From the NCBI RefSeq assembly GCF_036245865.1, contig NZ_BTTW01000003.1, positions 124,001 to 188,000 on the forward strand: a DNA stretch of 64,000 nt. Direction: 5' to 3'. Below the pieces are notes generated by a model. That model made no database searches. It worked only from the letters and a program-made list of their open reading frames with translations, and was not told where the DNA came from. Below, piece by piece: positions 1 to 9,669 of the stretch. Both the position numbers and the translations under genes were made by a program. This stretch comes from Corallococcus caeni. Its GTDB lineage: Bacteria > Myxococcota > Myxococcia > Myxococcales > Myxococcaceae. Position 1 is the stretch's first letter. Each line of letters opens with the position of its first letter.

Positions 1-2
1 CC

Positions 3-1760
3 GGCCCGGGCGTGTTGCTGGCGCGACGCAAGGGCTACAGCGACGAGCGCCAGGTGTTCGACGCCCGGCCCGTGGAGCTGGCGCTCGTGATGCGCGAGCA
101 GGGGGCGCTGCGGGTGACGGCCTTCAGTCCGGGGGGCGGCCTCGCGCACCCGCCGGAGGTGAAGATCAAGGCGCTCGATCCCGTGTCGAAGGAGGGGGCC
201 TGGATCGACGAGAAGGTGAAGGACGCCCGGGTGTACCGGGGCCTGGAGCCGGGGCGCTACCGGGTGACGGTCACGTGTCCGGTGGGGATTGGCGCGGCGT
301 GGAGCGCGTCCTCGGACGTCGAGGTCGTGGCGGGAGGGACCCGCGAGCTGACGCTCCGCTTCGACAACGTGCCGGAGCGCGCACCGCTTCGGGGCCGGGT
401 GGTTGGCGCGGACGGACAGCCCGTGGCGGGCGTGGAGCTGAGGGCCTCTTCGGGTGACCCGAAGAAGGATGCCTTCGTGAGCGAGTCCTCGGGCACGACC
501 GACCTGGAGGGACGCTTCGCGGTGCATCAGCTGCTGGCGGGGCCTGTGCGCGTGGTGGTTCACAAGGGGAACACGAGGGTCGAGCTCGGCCCGGACGCGG
601 GAGACGTCTCCGTGGAGGTCCGTTCCCATCCCATCGTGCAGGGACGTGTGCTGGGGCCGGATGGGACGCCCCTGACGTCCTTCCAGGTGAACTCGACGAA
701 GCACGAGAGAACCGCGGGGCGCTACCTGTACACGCTGGAAGGTCCCTGGCCCGAGAGGCTGACCTTCTCGGCGGAGGGACTCGCGAGCACGCGCAGGAGG
801 GTGGAGCCTCGGGAGGAACGGACCGTGCTGGCCGACGTGATCCTGAAGGCCGGGCGCGACGTGCGCGTCCGGCTCCTGCGGAAGGATGGGCAGCCGGCCC
901 TGTCGAAGGGATGGGTGGACCTGAGCCCGCTGCCAGGGCACGAGTCGACGTTCGCCTGGGACCAGGCGTTCCTGAGGGTGGAGGCGGACGGGCGGTTCTT
1001 GCTGGAGAACGTGCCGCGTGAGCCGCTCATCCTCGAGGCAGAGACGGAAGAGGACGGAACGGCCTCCATGCCATTGAGTGCGGACGTGACGGACGTGACC
1101 GTGCCGCTCGTTCCGCCTGCCCACCTGGAGGGGACGGTGACGGATGAATCAGGACGTCCATTGCCGGGCACCTGCTTGATGATCGGGTGCGAAGTCTATC
1201 CCGACGAATTGCCAGTCACTGACGCGGAGGGACGGTTCTGGCGGGATGTCGTTTCCGGGCGCGAGTGCGTATTGAGCGTCTATGACACGGGCGGTCCATC
1301 CGGTTGGCCCTCGCCGCCGCTGCGCGTCTTCTGGCCCCGGCACTTCACCAGCGGCGGTTCGGGAGAAACGGTGCGGGTGGACCTGCGTCCGCGCACGGGG
1401 CCCGCATCCGTGCAGGTCCTGTTTCCAGGCAGGGGAGAGTGGCACCGGGTCCTGCTCGTTCCTGGAGACGTCCCGATGCCGTCGACGATCGACGCCATGC
1501 GGGCGTTGATGAAATCCGCGGGCGAGCCGGATCCAGGTCCCGCCGAACCACGGCCGGAGCGTAAGGACGCGAACTGGAGCGACCGCTCGTGGCATGAGCC
1601 CCGATTCAGCCACCTGCCCCTGGGGCGTTACACGGTGTTCGTGCTCGAAAGCAGTGCGGAGATCTTCGCGCTCCGCTACCCCGTGAACCTCACGGAGCCC
1701 GGCGTCCACCGCTTCGAGACGCCGCTCCCTGAAAAAGGCGGCGTGCACTTCGTCGACTGA
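3..1760 (+). CDS. Carboxypeptidase regulatory-like repeat protein, 5' end cut off
   Basis: The reading frame is open to the left edge, so this is the C-terminal part (about 585 residues) of a larger protein; the GTG at 12 is unlikely to be its start. It holds several repeats of the CnaB/carboxypeptidase-regulatory type, recognisable from phrases such as GRVVGADGQPVAGVELRASS, GRVLGPDGTPL and GTVTDESGRPLPG. Each is an Ig-like beta-sandwich of about 70-80 residues. The C-terminus carries a separate conserved block (HLPLGRYTVFVLE) shared with the next gene. Such proteins in myxobacteria are usually exported or lipid-anchored and presumably bind surface or matrix components. No catalytic motif is seen. 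Function is unknown. Confidence 0.8.
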   Translation, partial: GPGVLLARRKGYSDERQVFDARPVELALVMREQGALRVTAFSPGGGLAHPPEVKIKALDPVSKEGAWIDEKVKDARVYRGLEPGRYRVTVTCPVGIGAAWSASSDVEVVAGGTRELTLRFDNVPERAPLRGRVVGADGQPVAGVELRASSGDPKKDAFVSESSGTTDLEGRFAVHQLLAGPVRVVVHKGNTRVELGPDAGDVSVEVRSHPIVQGRVLGPDGTPLTSFQVNSTKHERTAGRYLYTLEGPWPERLTFSAEGLASTRRRVEPREERTVLADVILKAGRDVRVRLLRKDGQPALSKGWVDLSPLPGHESTFAWDQAFLRVEADGRFLLENVPREPLILEAETEEDGTASMPLSADVTDVTVPLVPPAHLEGTVTDESGRPLPGTCLMIGCEVYPDELPVTDAEGRFWRDVVSGRECVLSVYDTGGPSGWPSPPLRVFWPRHFTSGGSGETVRVDLRPRTGPASVQVLFPGRGEWHRVLLVPGDVPMPSTIDAMRALMKSAGEPDPGPAEPRPERKDANWSDRSWHEPRFSHLPLGRYTVFVLESSAEIFALRYPVNLTEPGVHRFETPLPEKGGVHFVD

Positions 1761-1800
1761 CAGGGACAGGGCTTCGTCGTGCGCTGCTAACCTGCGGGGC

Positions 1801-4092
1801 ATGCGATGGAGCTGGGTGGGGCTCGTTGTCATGGTGCTCGCGTGCGCGGAGGCGCCGCGCCCGGTGCGGACGAAGACCCGGTGGCCCGTCGAAGAGGCGG
1901 CGTTCACCGTCCGGGTCGTGGATCCGGCGGGACAGCCCGTGCCCGGCGTGATGCTGGTGGCTCGCCGCGCGGACCATGGGAGCCTGGTCTCCCGGTCGGG
2001 CACTTCGGACGCGACCGGGACGGTGCGGCTGCACGTGATGCCGGGCTGGTACGTCGTCCAGGCCGAAGCGCCTGGCTTCGTGAACCTGCTCCATCCGGAC
2101 GCACGGATCGCTCCCGGGGCGGAGACCCGGCTCGAGCTGACGCTGATGCGCGCGGTGCCGTTCGCGGGGCGCGTGGTGGACCTGGAAGGACGGCCCGTCG
2201 CGGATGCCCGGCTCCGGCTCACTCCGTCCGGAGATGGGGATTCATCGCTGCGTTCCAAGAGCGATACCGAGGGACGCTTCCACTTCGACAACGTTCCCGC
2301 GGGCGCCGTGAAGCTTCGCGCGGAGAAGGGCGGATGGAGCCCCACGCGGCTGGAGCTTCCAACGCCGCAGCCCGAGTTGACGGTGGTGATGGGTGGACTC
2401 GGCTCGCTGCGGGTCCGGGTGCTGGGGCCCGATGGCCTGCCATCGCCTGAAGGGTCCGCCTCGATCTCCTTGATGGATGAAGCGCCCCCCCTGCAGCTGT
2501 CCCCAGAGCGGACGCCCGAAGCGACCCTCTTCCAGGAGCTTCCCGCCGGGCGCTATCGCGTCACGGGCCGGTACGCACCCGCGCAGGACTGCTGGTGGGA
2601 TCGTTCCGTCGAAGTCCAGGTCGCGCCGGGCGCACAGGCGGAGGCGACGGTGAGCTTCGAAGGGAGCCAGGGTCCGGGCACCTGGCGGGCGCGTGCCGTG
2701 GATGCCATGGGGCAGGGCCTTGGTGGCGCCAAGGGAATGCTGTGGACGTGGAATGCATCGCGCTCCGAACTGGAGCTGCACGGCGGATGCCACTTCCAAA
2801 CGGGAAGGGATGGGGCGTTCGTCATCCAGGGCCTGTTGGAGGCCCCCTCCACCATGTCGCTGACGGTTGCCAACATGCGCTTCGATTGGAAGTCGCAAGG
2901 GCCACCGCCCCCGGGGACGGGCGAAGCGCTGGTGTTCCGCAATGCCTTCGGAGGTCTGGAAGGCCGTGTCATGCGTCCGGATGGGCTGCCCGTGGGGTAC
3001 TTCGAAATCGACGGACTCTCCCAGCCCGATCGGGAAGGCAGGTACCTGCATTCCGTGTCGATGACCCACGTCTACCAATGGGTCATCGACGTGCTGGGCT
3101 TCGCCCCCGCCCTCGTGCGCACGGAAGGGCGGGATGGGGAGCTGCTCAAGGTCCCGGACGTCATCCTTGATGTGGGCCGCACCGTCCACGGGCGTGTCGT
3201 CGCCGAAGATGGTTCGACGGGCATCCCGATGCAGGACGTTGAACTCGTGGAGGTCTTCGACCTGGAGGGCCACGGTGGGCGTCACCCCTGGACGGCGCGG
3301 ACCGACGCGGATGGGTACTTCCGGTTCGAGCACGTGGCGGGCCGGCGCCAGTTCCTGCGCGTGGACGCGAAGGCGCGGGGGACCGTCCTCCGTGAACTCG
3401 GACCTGATGAGGAATCAGTGAAGCTGCGGCTCGTGCCCGGTGTGGAGCTCGAAGGCTCCGTGACGGATGGTGCGCGCGTCCCGCTGGTCAGGGTGAACCT
3501 GAAGGTCCGCTGCGAGGGTGGGTTCAGGGTGAGCGCCGAGAGCGACATCGCGGGCAACTACGCGGCGCACATCCCGGGGAACCGTTCGTGCTTCGTGCAC
3601 GCCGAAGGCAGTCCCCTGAACGTGCCGGTGCCCCGACCGCCTCCGATGTCCTTCTCGCCGAAACTGATCCGCCTGGCCCCGGCCACGCATCACCGGTTGG
3701 ACCTCGTGCCCAGGCAGGGGCCCGCCCTGCTGCGCGTGAGCGTCAACGCCTCCCGCGAGTTCGTCACGGCGTTCGTCCTGCCGGGAGATGTTCAGTGGCC
3801 GCGCTCACCACGGGCCCTGGATGCCGCCATCCGGGCGGGTTTCGGACCGGAGCCGATGCCGGACGCATGGACGTCAGAGGACGGGGAGTACCTCATCGCC
3901 CCGAACTTCCTGGTCGGGGCGGACTTCGACTTCGGGCACCTGCCCCTGGGGCACTACACGCTCTTCATCCGCGAGGAGATGAACGGAGCCGACGGCCTCC
4001 TGCGCATCCCCGTGGACCTGTCCCGGGCCGGTGTGCATGTCGTCAACTCGGAGCGGCCCGCTCAAGGAGGCGGAAGGCCTTACACGCGCTGA
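1801..4092 (+). CDS. Carboxypeptidase regulatory-like repeat lipoprotein
   Basis: A 763-residue protein with a short lipoprotein signal (hydrophobic LVGLVVMVLAC-like stretch, lipobox V-L-A-C, acylated Cys at about residue 15). The rest is a string of carboxypeptidase-regulatory-like beta-sandwich repeats (VVDPAGQPVPGVMLVARR, GRVVDLEGRPVADARL, GRVMRPDGLPVG, GRVVAEDGSTGIP). It ends in a block (FGHLPLGHYTLFI) that matches the end of the preceding gene, so the two are tandem paralogues, only 40 bp apart and likely co-transcribed. No peptidase active site is present. The anchored location is inferred from the lipobox; the ligand is unknown. Confidence 0.85.
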   Translation: MRWSWVGLVVMVLACAEAPRPVRTKTRWPVEEAAFTVRVVDPAGQPVPGVMLVARRADHGSLVSRSGTSDATGTVRLHVMPGWYVVQAEAPGFVNLLHPDARIAPGAETRLELTLMRAVPFAGRVVDLEGRPVADARLRLTPSGDGDSSLRSKSDTEGRFHFDNVPAGAVKLRAEKGGWSPTRLELPTPQPELTVVMGGLGSLRVRVLGPDGLPSPEGSASISLMDEAPPLQLSPERTPEATLFQELPAGRYRVTGRYAPAQDCWWDRSVEVQVAPGAQAEATVSFEGSQGPGTWRARAVDAMGQGLGGAKGMLWTWNASRSELELHGGCHFQTGRDGAFVIQGLLEAPSTMSLTVANMRFDWKSQGPPPPGTGEALVFRNAFGGLEGRVMRPDGLPVGYFEIDGLSQPDREGRYLHSVSMTHVYQWVIDVLGFAPALVRTEGRDGELLKVPDVILDVGRTVHGRVVAEDGSTGIPMQDVELVEVFDLEGHGGRHPWTARTDADGYFRFEHVAGRRQFLRVDAKARGTVLRELGPDEESVKLRLVPGVELEGSVTDGARVPLVRVNLKVRCEGGFRVSAESDIAGNYAAHIPGNRSCFVHAEGSPLNVPVPRPPPMSFSPKLIRLAPATHHRLDLVPRQGPALLRVSVNASREFVTAFVLPGDVQWPRSPRALDAAIRAGFGPEPMPDAWTSEDGEYLIAPNFLVGADFDFGHLPLGHYTLFIREEMNGADGLLRIPVDLSRAGVHVVNSERPAQGGGRPYTR

Positions 4093-4145
4093 CGCGAACC
4101 CCTCGTCCCAGAGTGGGGGAACGCCGCTCGTGCCCTGAAACCCGC

Positions 4146-5741
4146 CTACGCCCCCTCCACCGGCAGCGTCACCACGAACGCCGCGCCGCCGCCGGGCGCT
4201 TCCTCCACCCAGACGCGGCCGCCGTGCGCTTCCAATATCTGCCGCACGATGTAGAGCCCCAGCCCCAGGCCTCCCGTGCGCGCGGAGCCCTGCACCTGGG
4301 CGAAGCGCTGGAAGATGCGCTCGCGCTCGGCGACGGGGACTCCCGGTCCTCCGTCCCTCACTGTCAGCCGCCACTGCCCGTCCTGCTGGCGCAGCGCCAC
4401 GTGCACCGGCGAGCCTTGTCCGTAGCGCAGCGCATTGGCGATGAGGTTGCTCACCACCTGCTCCATCCGCAGCTTGTCGAACCGGCACGGCGCCGGCCCC
4501 TCCACGCGCATGTCCAGCTCCACCCCGGCCTGCTTCGCCTCGTCCGCGAAGCGTCCCACCAGGTCCTGCACCAGCGGCGCCAGGTCTCCGCTCGCCAGCT
4601 CGAAGTCCAGCTTGCCCGTGCGGATGCGGCTGACGTCCAGCAGGTTGTCCAGGAGCGCCGCCAGCCGCTTGAGCTGCCGGTCCGCCGCGTCCAGCCGCGT
4701 GGTGACCTTCTCGGAGCCCACGGGCTCGTCGCCCCTGGCCTCGGACATGCGGCGCAAGAGGTCCACCTGCAGGCGCAAGGACGTGAGCGGCGTGCGCAAC
4801 TCGTGGCTCGCCACGGACAGGAAGTCGTCGCGCGTGCGCACCGCCTCCTGCAACGCCTCCTCCGTCTCCTTCAGCGCCGTGATGTCCAGGATGGCCCCGC
4901 GCACCACCATCACCTTGCCGTTCGCGTCGCGGATGACGCGCGAGCGGCTGATGAGCCAGTGCCACGAGCCGTCCGGCCAGTGCGTGCGGAAGGTGGATGA
5001 GTACGACAGCACGTCGTTGTGGAAGATGGCCGTCACCTGCGCTTCCACCTCCGGCCGGTCGTCCGGGTGCAGCGACGCCAGGAACTGCTCGTGCGTCCAC
5101 TCCTCCAGGGGCTGCGGGTAGCCGTAGAGCCGGTCATGCCCCTCGGAGCGGAACACCTGCCCGGTGACGAGGTTCGTCTCCCAGACCGCCATCTGCGCGG
5201 ACTCCAGCGCCACCTGGAACCGCTCGCCCAGCTGGCGGAAGCGCTCCTCGGTGCGCGCGACCTCGTTCTCCGCGCGCTGACGGCGGGTGATGTCCGTGGC
5301 CAGCACCCACGTCTCACCGCCCACCGGCCGCACGGACAGCTCCAGCCATACGCCCGACGGCAGCTCCGACAGGAACCGGGCGGGCTCGCGCGTGGCGAGC
5401 GCGTCCAAGAGCCGCTCGTGCAGCGTCGTGCCGGCCAGCATCGGCTGCGCCGCCCACGGCGTCATGCCCTCGCAGGCGCCAAATGGCAGGCCCAGCAGGG
5501 ACGCGGCGCGGTGGTTGAGCTCATGGATGGTTCCCTGCGCGTCGAGCGCCAGGAACGCCTCGGCCATCATCTCCCGCAGGACCTGCAGGCGGGTCTGCGC
5601 GGACATGCTGGCCTCGTCGGCCGGAAGCGGGGGCAGGTGGGTGTCCTTCGGTGTGCGCGCGGAGGCCGCGTCCTTCGAGGACGGGTCGTCCTTGGCGGCG
5701 TGGCGGACAGCTTCGAACGGACCACCGGGCAGGGGACTCAT
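4146..5741 (-). CDS. PAS-domain sensor histidine kinase
   Basis: A 531-residue soluble two-component kinase when started at the ATG at 5741; a TTG at 5780 would add 13 residues. An N-terminal PAS domain (about 50-150) is followed by a PAS_3-type domain (about 165-295, HPDDRPEVEAQV and WHWLISRSRVIRD) and a short coiled linker. The kinase core has the H-box SHELRTPL (H313), N-box NLIANALRY (about 432-440), G1 DGGPG, F-box IFQRF and G2 GGLGLGLY. There is no membrane segment, so it probably senses a cytoplasmic or diffusible cue. No response regulator gene is adjacent, making it an orphan kinase as is common in myxobacteria. Confidence 0.92.
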   Translation of the reverse strand: MSPLPGGPFEAVRHAAKDDPSSKDAASARTPKDTHLPPLPADEASMSAQTRLQVLREMMAEAFLALDAQGTIHELNHRAASLLGLPFGACEGMTPWAAQPMLAGTTLHERLLDALATREPARFLSELPSGVWLELSVRPVGGETWVLATDITRRQRAENEVARTEERFRQLGERFQVALESAQMAVWETNLVTGQVFRSEGHDRLYGYPQPLEEWTHEQFLASLHPDDRPEVEAQVTAIFHNDVLSYSSTFRTHWPDGSWHWLISRSRVIRDANGKVMVVRGAILDITALKETEEALQEAVRTRDDFLSVASHELRTPLTSLRLQVDLLRRMSEARGDEPVGSEKVTTRLDAADRQLKRLAALLDNLLDVSRIRTGKLDFELASGDLAPLVQDLVGRFADEAKQAGVELDMRVEGPAPCRFDKLRMEQVVSNLIANALRYGQGSPVHVALRQQDGQWRLTVRDGGPGVPVAERERIFQRFAQVQGSARTGGLGLGLYIVRQILEAHGGRVWVEEAPGGGAAFVVTLPVEGA

Positions 5742-5809
5742 CGGGTCTGCACGCTCCCGCACGCCCCCCGCGCCCGTCAAGCGAGCGCGGGGACCGTCCA
5801 GGCCGTCTG

Positions 5810-7075
5810 TCAGCCCAGCGGATCCGTGAGGGGTTCAGGCATGACCCACAGCTCCGTGGGGCGCGCGTAGGCCTGGTTGAACGCGAAGAGGATGCCGTTC
5901 CAGCGATCCCAGAAATCCGCCCAGCTGTACTCGCACGGCGGGGCGGTGAGCGGGTTGCCGTCGCGGTCCGGCTGGGCGTACGCGTAGTCCGCGTAGGTCC
6001 AGCGCACCGTGCCGAAGTCCGTCATCAGGAACGGCGTCAGCGCCTGGAGCACGCCCGCGCGGGACACCTCGTCGGTGGGCGAGCCCGCGGGCGTGAAGAC
6101 GGGCTGGGCCTGGTCGCGCTGCTCACGCCAGGCGACGAAGTTGGTGCCCATGGCGATGAGGGCGTCGCGGCGCGCGGGCGTGGGGGCCAGCCGGGCGTCC
6201 TCGTAGAGGGCGAACGCGGCGATGAGCAGGCTCTTCCAGTGCATGCCGGGGAAGAGCAGGTCCATGCGGGTGGGGCGCGGCGAGTCCTCCGCGTGCGCGA
6301 CGGCCCAGGCATACGCCTGCTGCGCCTCCGCGTTGACGGCGTCCGTCAGCGTGAACTCGGAGAGCACGCGCGCGGGCGTGATGGGCCCGGTGGCGGCCGC
6401 GCGCCAGTCCAGGTACAGGCGCGCCGAGCCGCCGATGTCGTTGAAGATGGCGAGGTTGCCCTCGTGGAGCGTGCGCTCCAGCGTGATGACGACGGCCTCC
6501 ACCTTGTCGAGCGGCGCCACGCCCGGGGCGCTCCAGTACAGCGAGCCCATGCGCGACGCGGTGGCCAGCAGGGTGCGCGTGTCCGCGAGCACGGCGACGT
6601 TGAGCGAGCTCGTCATGACGCTGAGGGCCGCGGCCGCGTCCACGGTCAGGCCCTGCGCGATGAGCTGGAGGGACAGGTCCTGCAGCCGCAGCCGCACCAC
6701 GCCGCCCAGCCCCAGCCGGTCCAGCGCGTTCGTCAGCGACAGCGAGGGCTGGAGCCGCGCGGCGGCGATGAAGTGCCGCGCGAGCGCCGCGCTGTACATG
6801 CCCTTGCCGCCGGCCTGGGACGCGTGCGGCGCGAAGGTGAACCAGTTGGGGCGCGCGCTGCTGGTGCCACCGGGTTGCAGCGTGGGGTCGATGATGCCGC
6901 CCAGCTCATACGCGATGCCGATGTAGCCCAGCGTGATGGTGCGGTTGTCCTCCAGCGGCGTGGGCGCGGACTGCGCTCGGGCGGAGGCGGAGGTCAGGAC
7001 GAGCAGCGCGCCCAGGAGCGCGCCAGGGAACGTGAAGGTGGAACGGCGCACGTCGGTGCGAAGAGGAGTCGCCAC
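5810..7075 (-). CDS. Exported protein of unknown function
   Basis: A 421-residue protein starting at GTG, with a clear Sec signal peptide (basic RTDVRRS, hydrophobic GALLGALLVLTSASARA, cleavage near AQS at about 35). The mature part contains NRTITLGYIGIAYEL and NWFTFAPHASQAGG near the N-terminus and a largely helical pattern after that, ending in a Trp/Tyr-rich region. I do not recognise a family; the early part is faintly reminiscent of uncharacterised DUF2515-like proteins, but this is weak. It follows the YfhO-like gene on the same strand after a candidate hairpin terminator, so it probably has its own promoter. Confidence 0.75.
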   Translation of the reverse strand: MATPLRTDVRRSTFTFPGALLGALLVLTSASARAQSAPTPLEDNRTITLGYIGIAYELGGIIDPTLQPGGTSSARPNWFTFAPHASQAGGKGMYSAALARHFIAAARLQPSLSLTNALDRLGLGGVVRLRLQDLSLQLIAQGLTVDAAAALSVMTSSLNVAVLADTRTLLATASRMGSLYWSAPGVAPLDKVEAVVITLERTLHEGNLAIFNDIGGSARLYLDWRAAATGPITPARVLSEFTLTDAVNAEAQQAYAWAVAHAEDSPRPTRMDLLFPGMHWKSLLIAAFALYEDARLAPTPARRDALIAMGTNFVAWREQRDQAQPVFTPAGSPTDEVSRAGVLQALTPFLMTDFGTVRWTYADYAYAQPDRDGNPLTAPPCEYSWADFWDRWNGILFAFNQAYARPTELWVMPEPLTDPLG

Positions 7076-7128
7076 GGTGGAGGTCCGGGGTGGTGGGGGG
7101 GCTCAAGCTAGGCAGCGCGGACGCCGGT

Positions 7129-7152
7129 CCAAACCCCGGGGCCCGGGGTTGG
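7129..7152 (-). terminator. GC-rich hairpin, candidate terminator after the YfhO-like gene
   Basis: A near-perfect inverted repeat (CCAAACCCCGGG, one base, CCCGGGGTTGG; one bulged A) lies about 50 bp past the stop of the minus-strand gene ending at 7201 and upstream of the next minus-strand gene. On the minus strand it is followed by only a few Ts, so termination is plausible but not certain. Confidence 0.4.
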
Positions 7153-7200
7153 ATGCATGCAGCGTTGAATGGACAACCCTTCGGGAGCAGCCGCGCGGGG

Positions 7201-9618
7201 TCAGCCCCCAACTCCCGTGAGCGCACCGGTCTTCCGGGGAAATCGGCGGCGGCGCAGGACCTCGGCCCCCGCGAGTCCCAGGCAGGTCACGGCGAAGAGG
7301 CAGACGCCCGGCAGCACGCCCGGCGCGCGGTAGCGCAGCTCGACGCGGTGCGAGCCCCGAGGGGTGGGCACGGCGCGCACCGCCACGTTGGCGGGGAGCA
7401 GGCGCGTGGGGGCGCCATCGAGGAGCGCCGTCCAGCCGGGCTGCCACGCGTCGTTGAGCACCAGCACCGCGTCCTCTGAGGCGTCCACGTCCACGACGAG
7501 GTGTTCGGGTGCGTCCAGTTCGACGCGGACGTGGCCTTCCAGGGGCGCGTCGCTGGCTGGGGAGAGCGCGGGGTCGCCGCACTCCACCGCGGCCTGCGTA
7601 CTGGCGCGGAAGGCCGCGTCGCGCAGCAGGTCGAGCGCCGCCGCCGCATCCGCGACGCACCGGGGCTTCGCCAGGGACAGGCGTGGCCGCGCGTCCGGGT
7701 GTTCCACCAGCAGCAGCTCGAAGGCAGGATCCTTCGCCACGATGACGCCGGGCTTGTGTCTCAGGGCGTCGTGGTCCGCCGGGGTGTAGGCGCTGAAGCG
7801 CACGCCGTAGATGGGCAACAGTTCGGTGAAGAGGCCGGGGGTGGCGTCCTGGAGGTGCAGCACGCGCGGGCTCGCGGCGGGGAGGTAGGCCTCCGCGGTG
7901 CCGACGCCCCACAGCGCGGGACTGTCCGGGACCAGCATGGCGCGCGACATGAGCGCGACGCTGTCCTGGTACTCGAAGCCTTCGAAGCGCGGCAGGCGGA
8001 AGCGCTGGATGCGCGACGCCACCCGGGGGACGGAAGTGCCGGTGCGGTCCGCCCAGGCCTTCACGGTCTCGATGAATGGCGGCGGGCTGTCGAGCAGCTC
8101 CTCGGTGCCGAGGATGCAGAGCGGCTCATTCGCCGTGAAGGCCGCGCCCAGTTGGAGCGCCATCAGCACGGCCATGCGCGGGCGGGACTCCGCGAGCCCT
8201 GGCAGGACGAGCGCGCAGCCCACCGCGAGGCCCGCCGCGATGAAGCTCGCGGTGCTGAACGCATGGGAGAGCGTGTCCAGCGTCGGCGCGGGGACCTGGG
8301 GCCAGCGCGCGAGCACGAACGCATGCGACCACGCGCCCGCCGTGCGTTCGGCGATCGCCACGAGGGCCAGGAGCCCGGCGAGGACCCCGGCCGCGCGAGC
8401 CGTCCACCGCATGCGCTCCGGCGAGGCCACGACGGCCTTCCAGCCGAACCCCGCGAGCAGCGCGAGGCCCAGGGACAGGTGCACGACCAGCTTCTCCGGA
8501 TACCGGAACGGCCGCCACAGCGGCAGCACGCGGTAGAGCAGCGCGTAGAAGGGCAGGGCGGAGCCCAGGGCCAGCGCGAGCAACGCGCTCCACGCCGCGA
8601 CGAACGGGGCCTGGCGGCGCAAGGGGATGAAGCGCAGCCCCGCCATGGCGAGCACGAACACCGGCACGCCGATGAACAGCGACTCCGACCACAGCGTGGA
8701 GAAGCCGCCGGTGTGCAGGAGCGGTTTGACGATCTCCTCCGGCACGGCGCGCTCCACGGCGGTGTTCGCCAGGAACGGCCCCAGCAGCGACTCCGGCAAG
8801 CGCAGCGGATCCACCGACCAGCGCAGCGCGTCCTCGACGGAGCTGGCGCCCGGAGCACCGCCCGCGAACACCGCCACGCCCGCGAACAACTGCGGCGCGG
8901 CCACTCCCGCGCCCAGGGCCACCAGCACCAACCCCCGCCGCACGAGGACCGCGCGACGCCCGTCTTCCGTCAGCGCGAGGAGCAGCACGAACGCGTTCGC
9001 GAACGCATAGGCCCACGTGTCTCCCGCCAGGAGCACGCCGCCCACGCCCAGCGCGGCGACAGTGGCGCGAGCGGGCGTGGCCTCCCGGAGGAACCGGACC
9101 GCGGCCCAGAGCGCGAAGGGCAGGGTGGCACCCGCCATCAGGTACGCGAGGCTGCTGGTGAGGCTCACCATGTAGCCGCTGAACGCGAACGCGAGCCCCG
9201 CGAAGAACGCACCGGCCCGTGGCACCGCGTACAGGCGCAGCAGCGCATACGTGCCCAGCAATGCGAGCGGCGGGCACAGCAGCACGGTGAGCTTCATCGC
9301 CGCGCCGGTGGACAGCACGAGCCCCAGCCACTGCGAGGGATGGAACGCGGCGGACAGCATCGTCCCCGGGAAGGACTGGCCCAGGCCGTCGAAGGGATAC
9401 CAGCCCGGGAAGTCGCCGTGGGACACGCGCTCCGCCCAGTAGCGGCGCAGCGGCGCGTAGACGAGCAGCATGTCCCGCCCGGTGAAGACCTGCGCGCTGA
9501 AGACGGCCCGGTGGAAGAACAGGCACGTCAGCCCGAGCGCGCCTCCCACGACGGCCCACGCCGCGCGCGGACCGGGGACTCGTGGCTCGGCGCGCTCAGG
9601 GGAGGCGGGGGGCTCCAT
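7201..9618 (-). CDS. YfhO-family polytopic membrane protein
   Basis: An 805-residue integral membrane protein with about twelve or more hydrophobic segments and a large C-terminal soluble part. The start (GRDMLLVYAPLRRYW, GDFPGWYPFDGLGQ and SAAFHPSQWLGLVL) and the AFSGYMVSLTSSLAYL segment match the YfhO/GT-C-fold family. Members have been linked to glycosylation of cell-surface polymers (for example B. subtilis YfhO on lipoteichoic acid). The C-terminal 250 residues look extracytoplasmic and beta-rich (VVDVDASEDAVLVLNDAWQ). No glycan cluster surrounds it, so the acceptor cannot be inferred. Confidence 0.8.
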   Translation of the reverse strand: MEPPASPERAEPRVPGPRAAWAVVGGALGLTCLFFHRAVFSAQVFTGRDMLLVYAPLRRYWAERVSHGDFPGWYPFDGLGQSFPGTMLSAAFHPSQWLGLVLSTGAAMKLTVLLCPPLALLGTYALLRLYAVPRAGAFFAGLAFAFSGYMVSLTSSLAYLMAGATLPFALWAAVRFLREATPARATVAALGVGGVLLAGDTWAYAFANAFVLLLALTEDGRRAVLVRRGLVLVALGAGVAAPQLFAGVAVFAGGAPGASSVEDALRWSVDPLRLPESLLGPFLANTAVERAVPEEIVKPLLHTGGFSTLWSESLFIGVPVFVLAMAGLRFIPLRRQAPFVAAWSALLALALGSALPFYALLYRVLPLWRPFRYPEKLVVHLSLGLALLAGFGWKAVVASPERMRWTARAAGVLAGLLALVAIAERTAGAWSHAFVLARWPQVPAPTLDTLSHAFSTASFIAAGLAVGCALVLPGLAESRPRMAVLMALQLGAAFTANEPLCILGTEELLDSPPPFIETVKAWADRTGTSVPRVASRIQRFRLPRFEGFEYQDSVALMSRAMLVPDSPALWGVGTAEAYLPAASPRVLHLQDATPGLFTELLPIYGVRFSAYTPADHDALRHKPGVIVAKDPAFELLLVEHPDARPRLSLAKPRCVADAAAALDLLRDAAFRASTQAAVECGDPALSPASDAPLEGHVRVELDAPEHLVVDVDASEDAVLVLNDAWQPGWTALLDGAPTRLLPANVAVRAVPTPRGSHRVELRYRAPGVLPGVCLFAVTCLGLAGAEVLRRRRFPRKTGALTGVGG

Positions 9619-9669
9619 CGGGACGCGGATTGTTTCCGGTCCCAGGTGCTGCGTCCAGCGAGCGATGCC

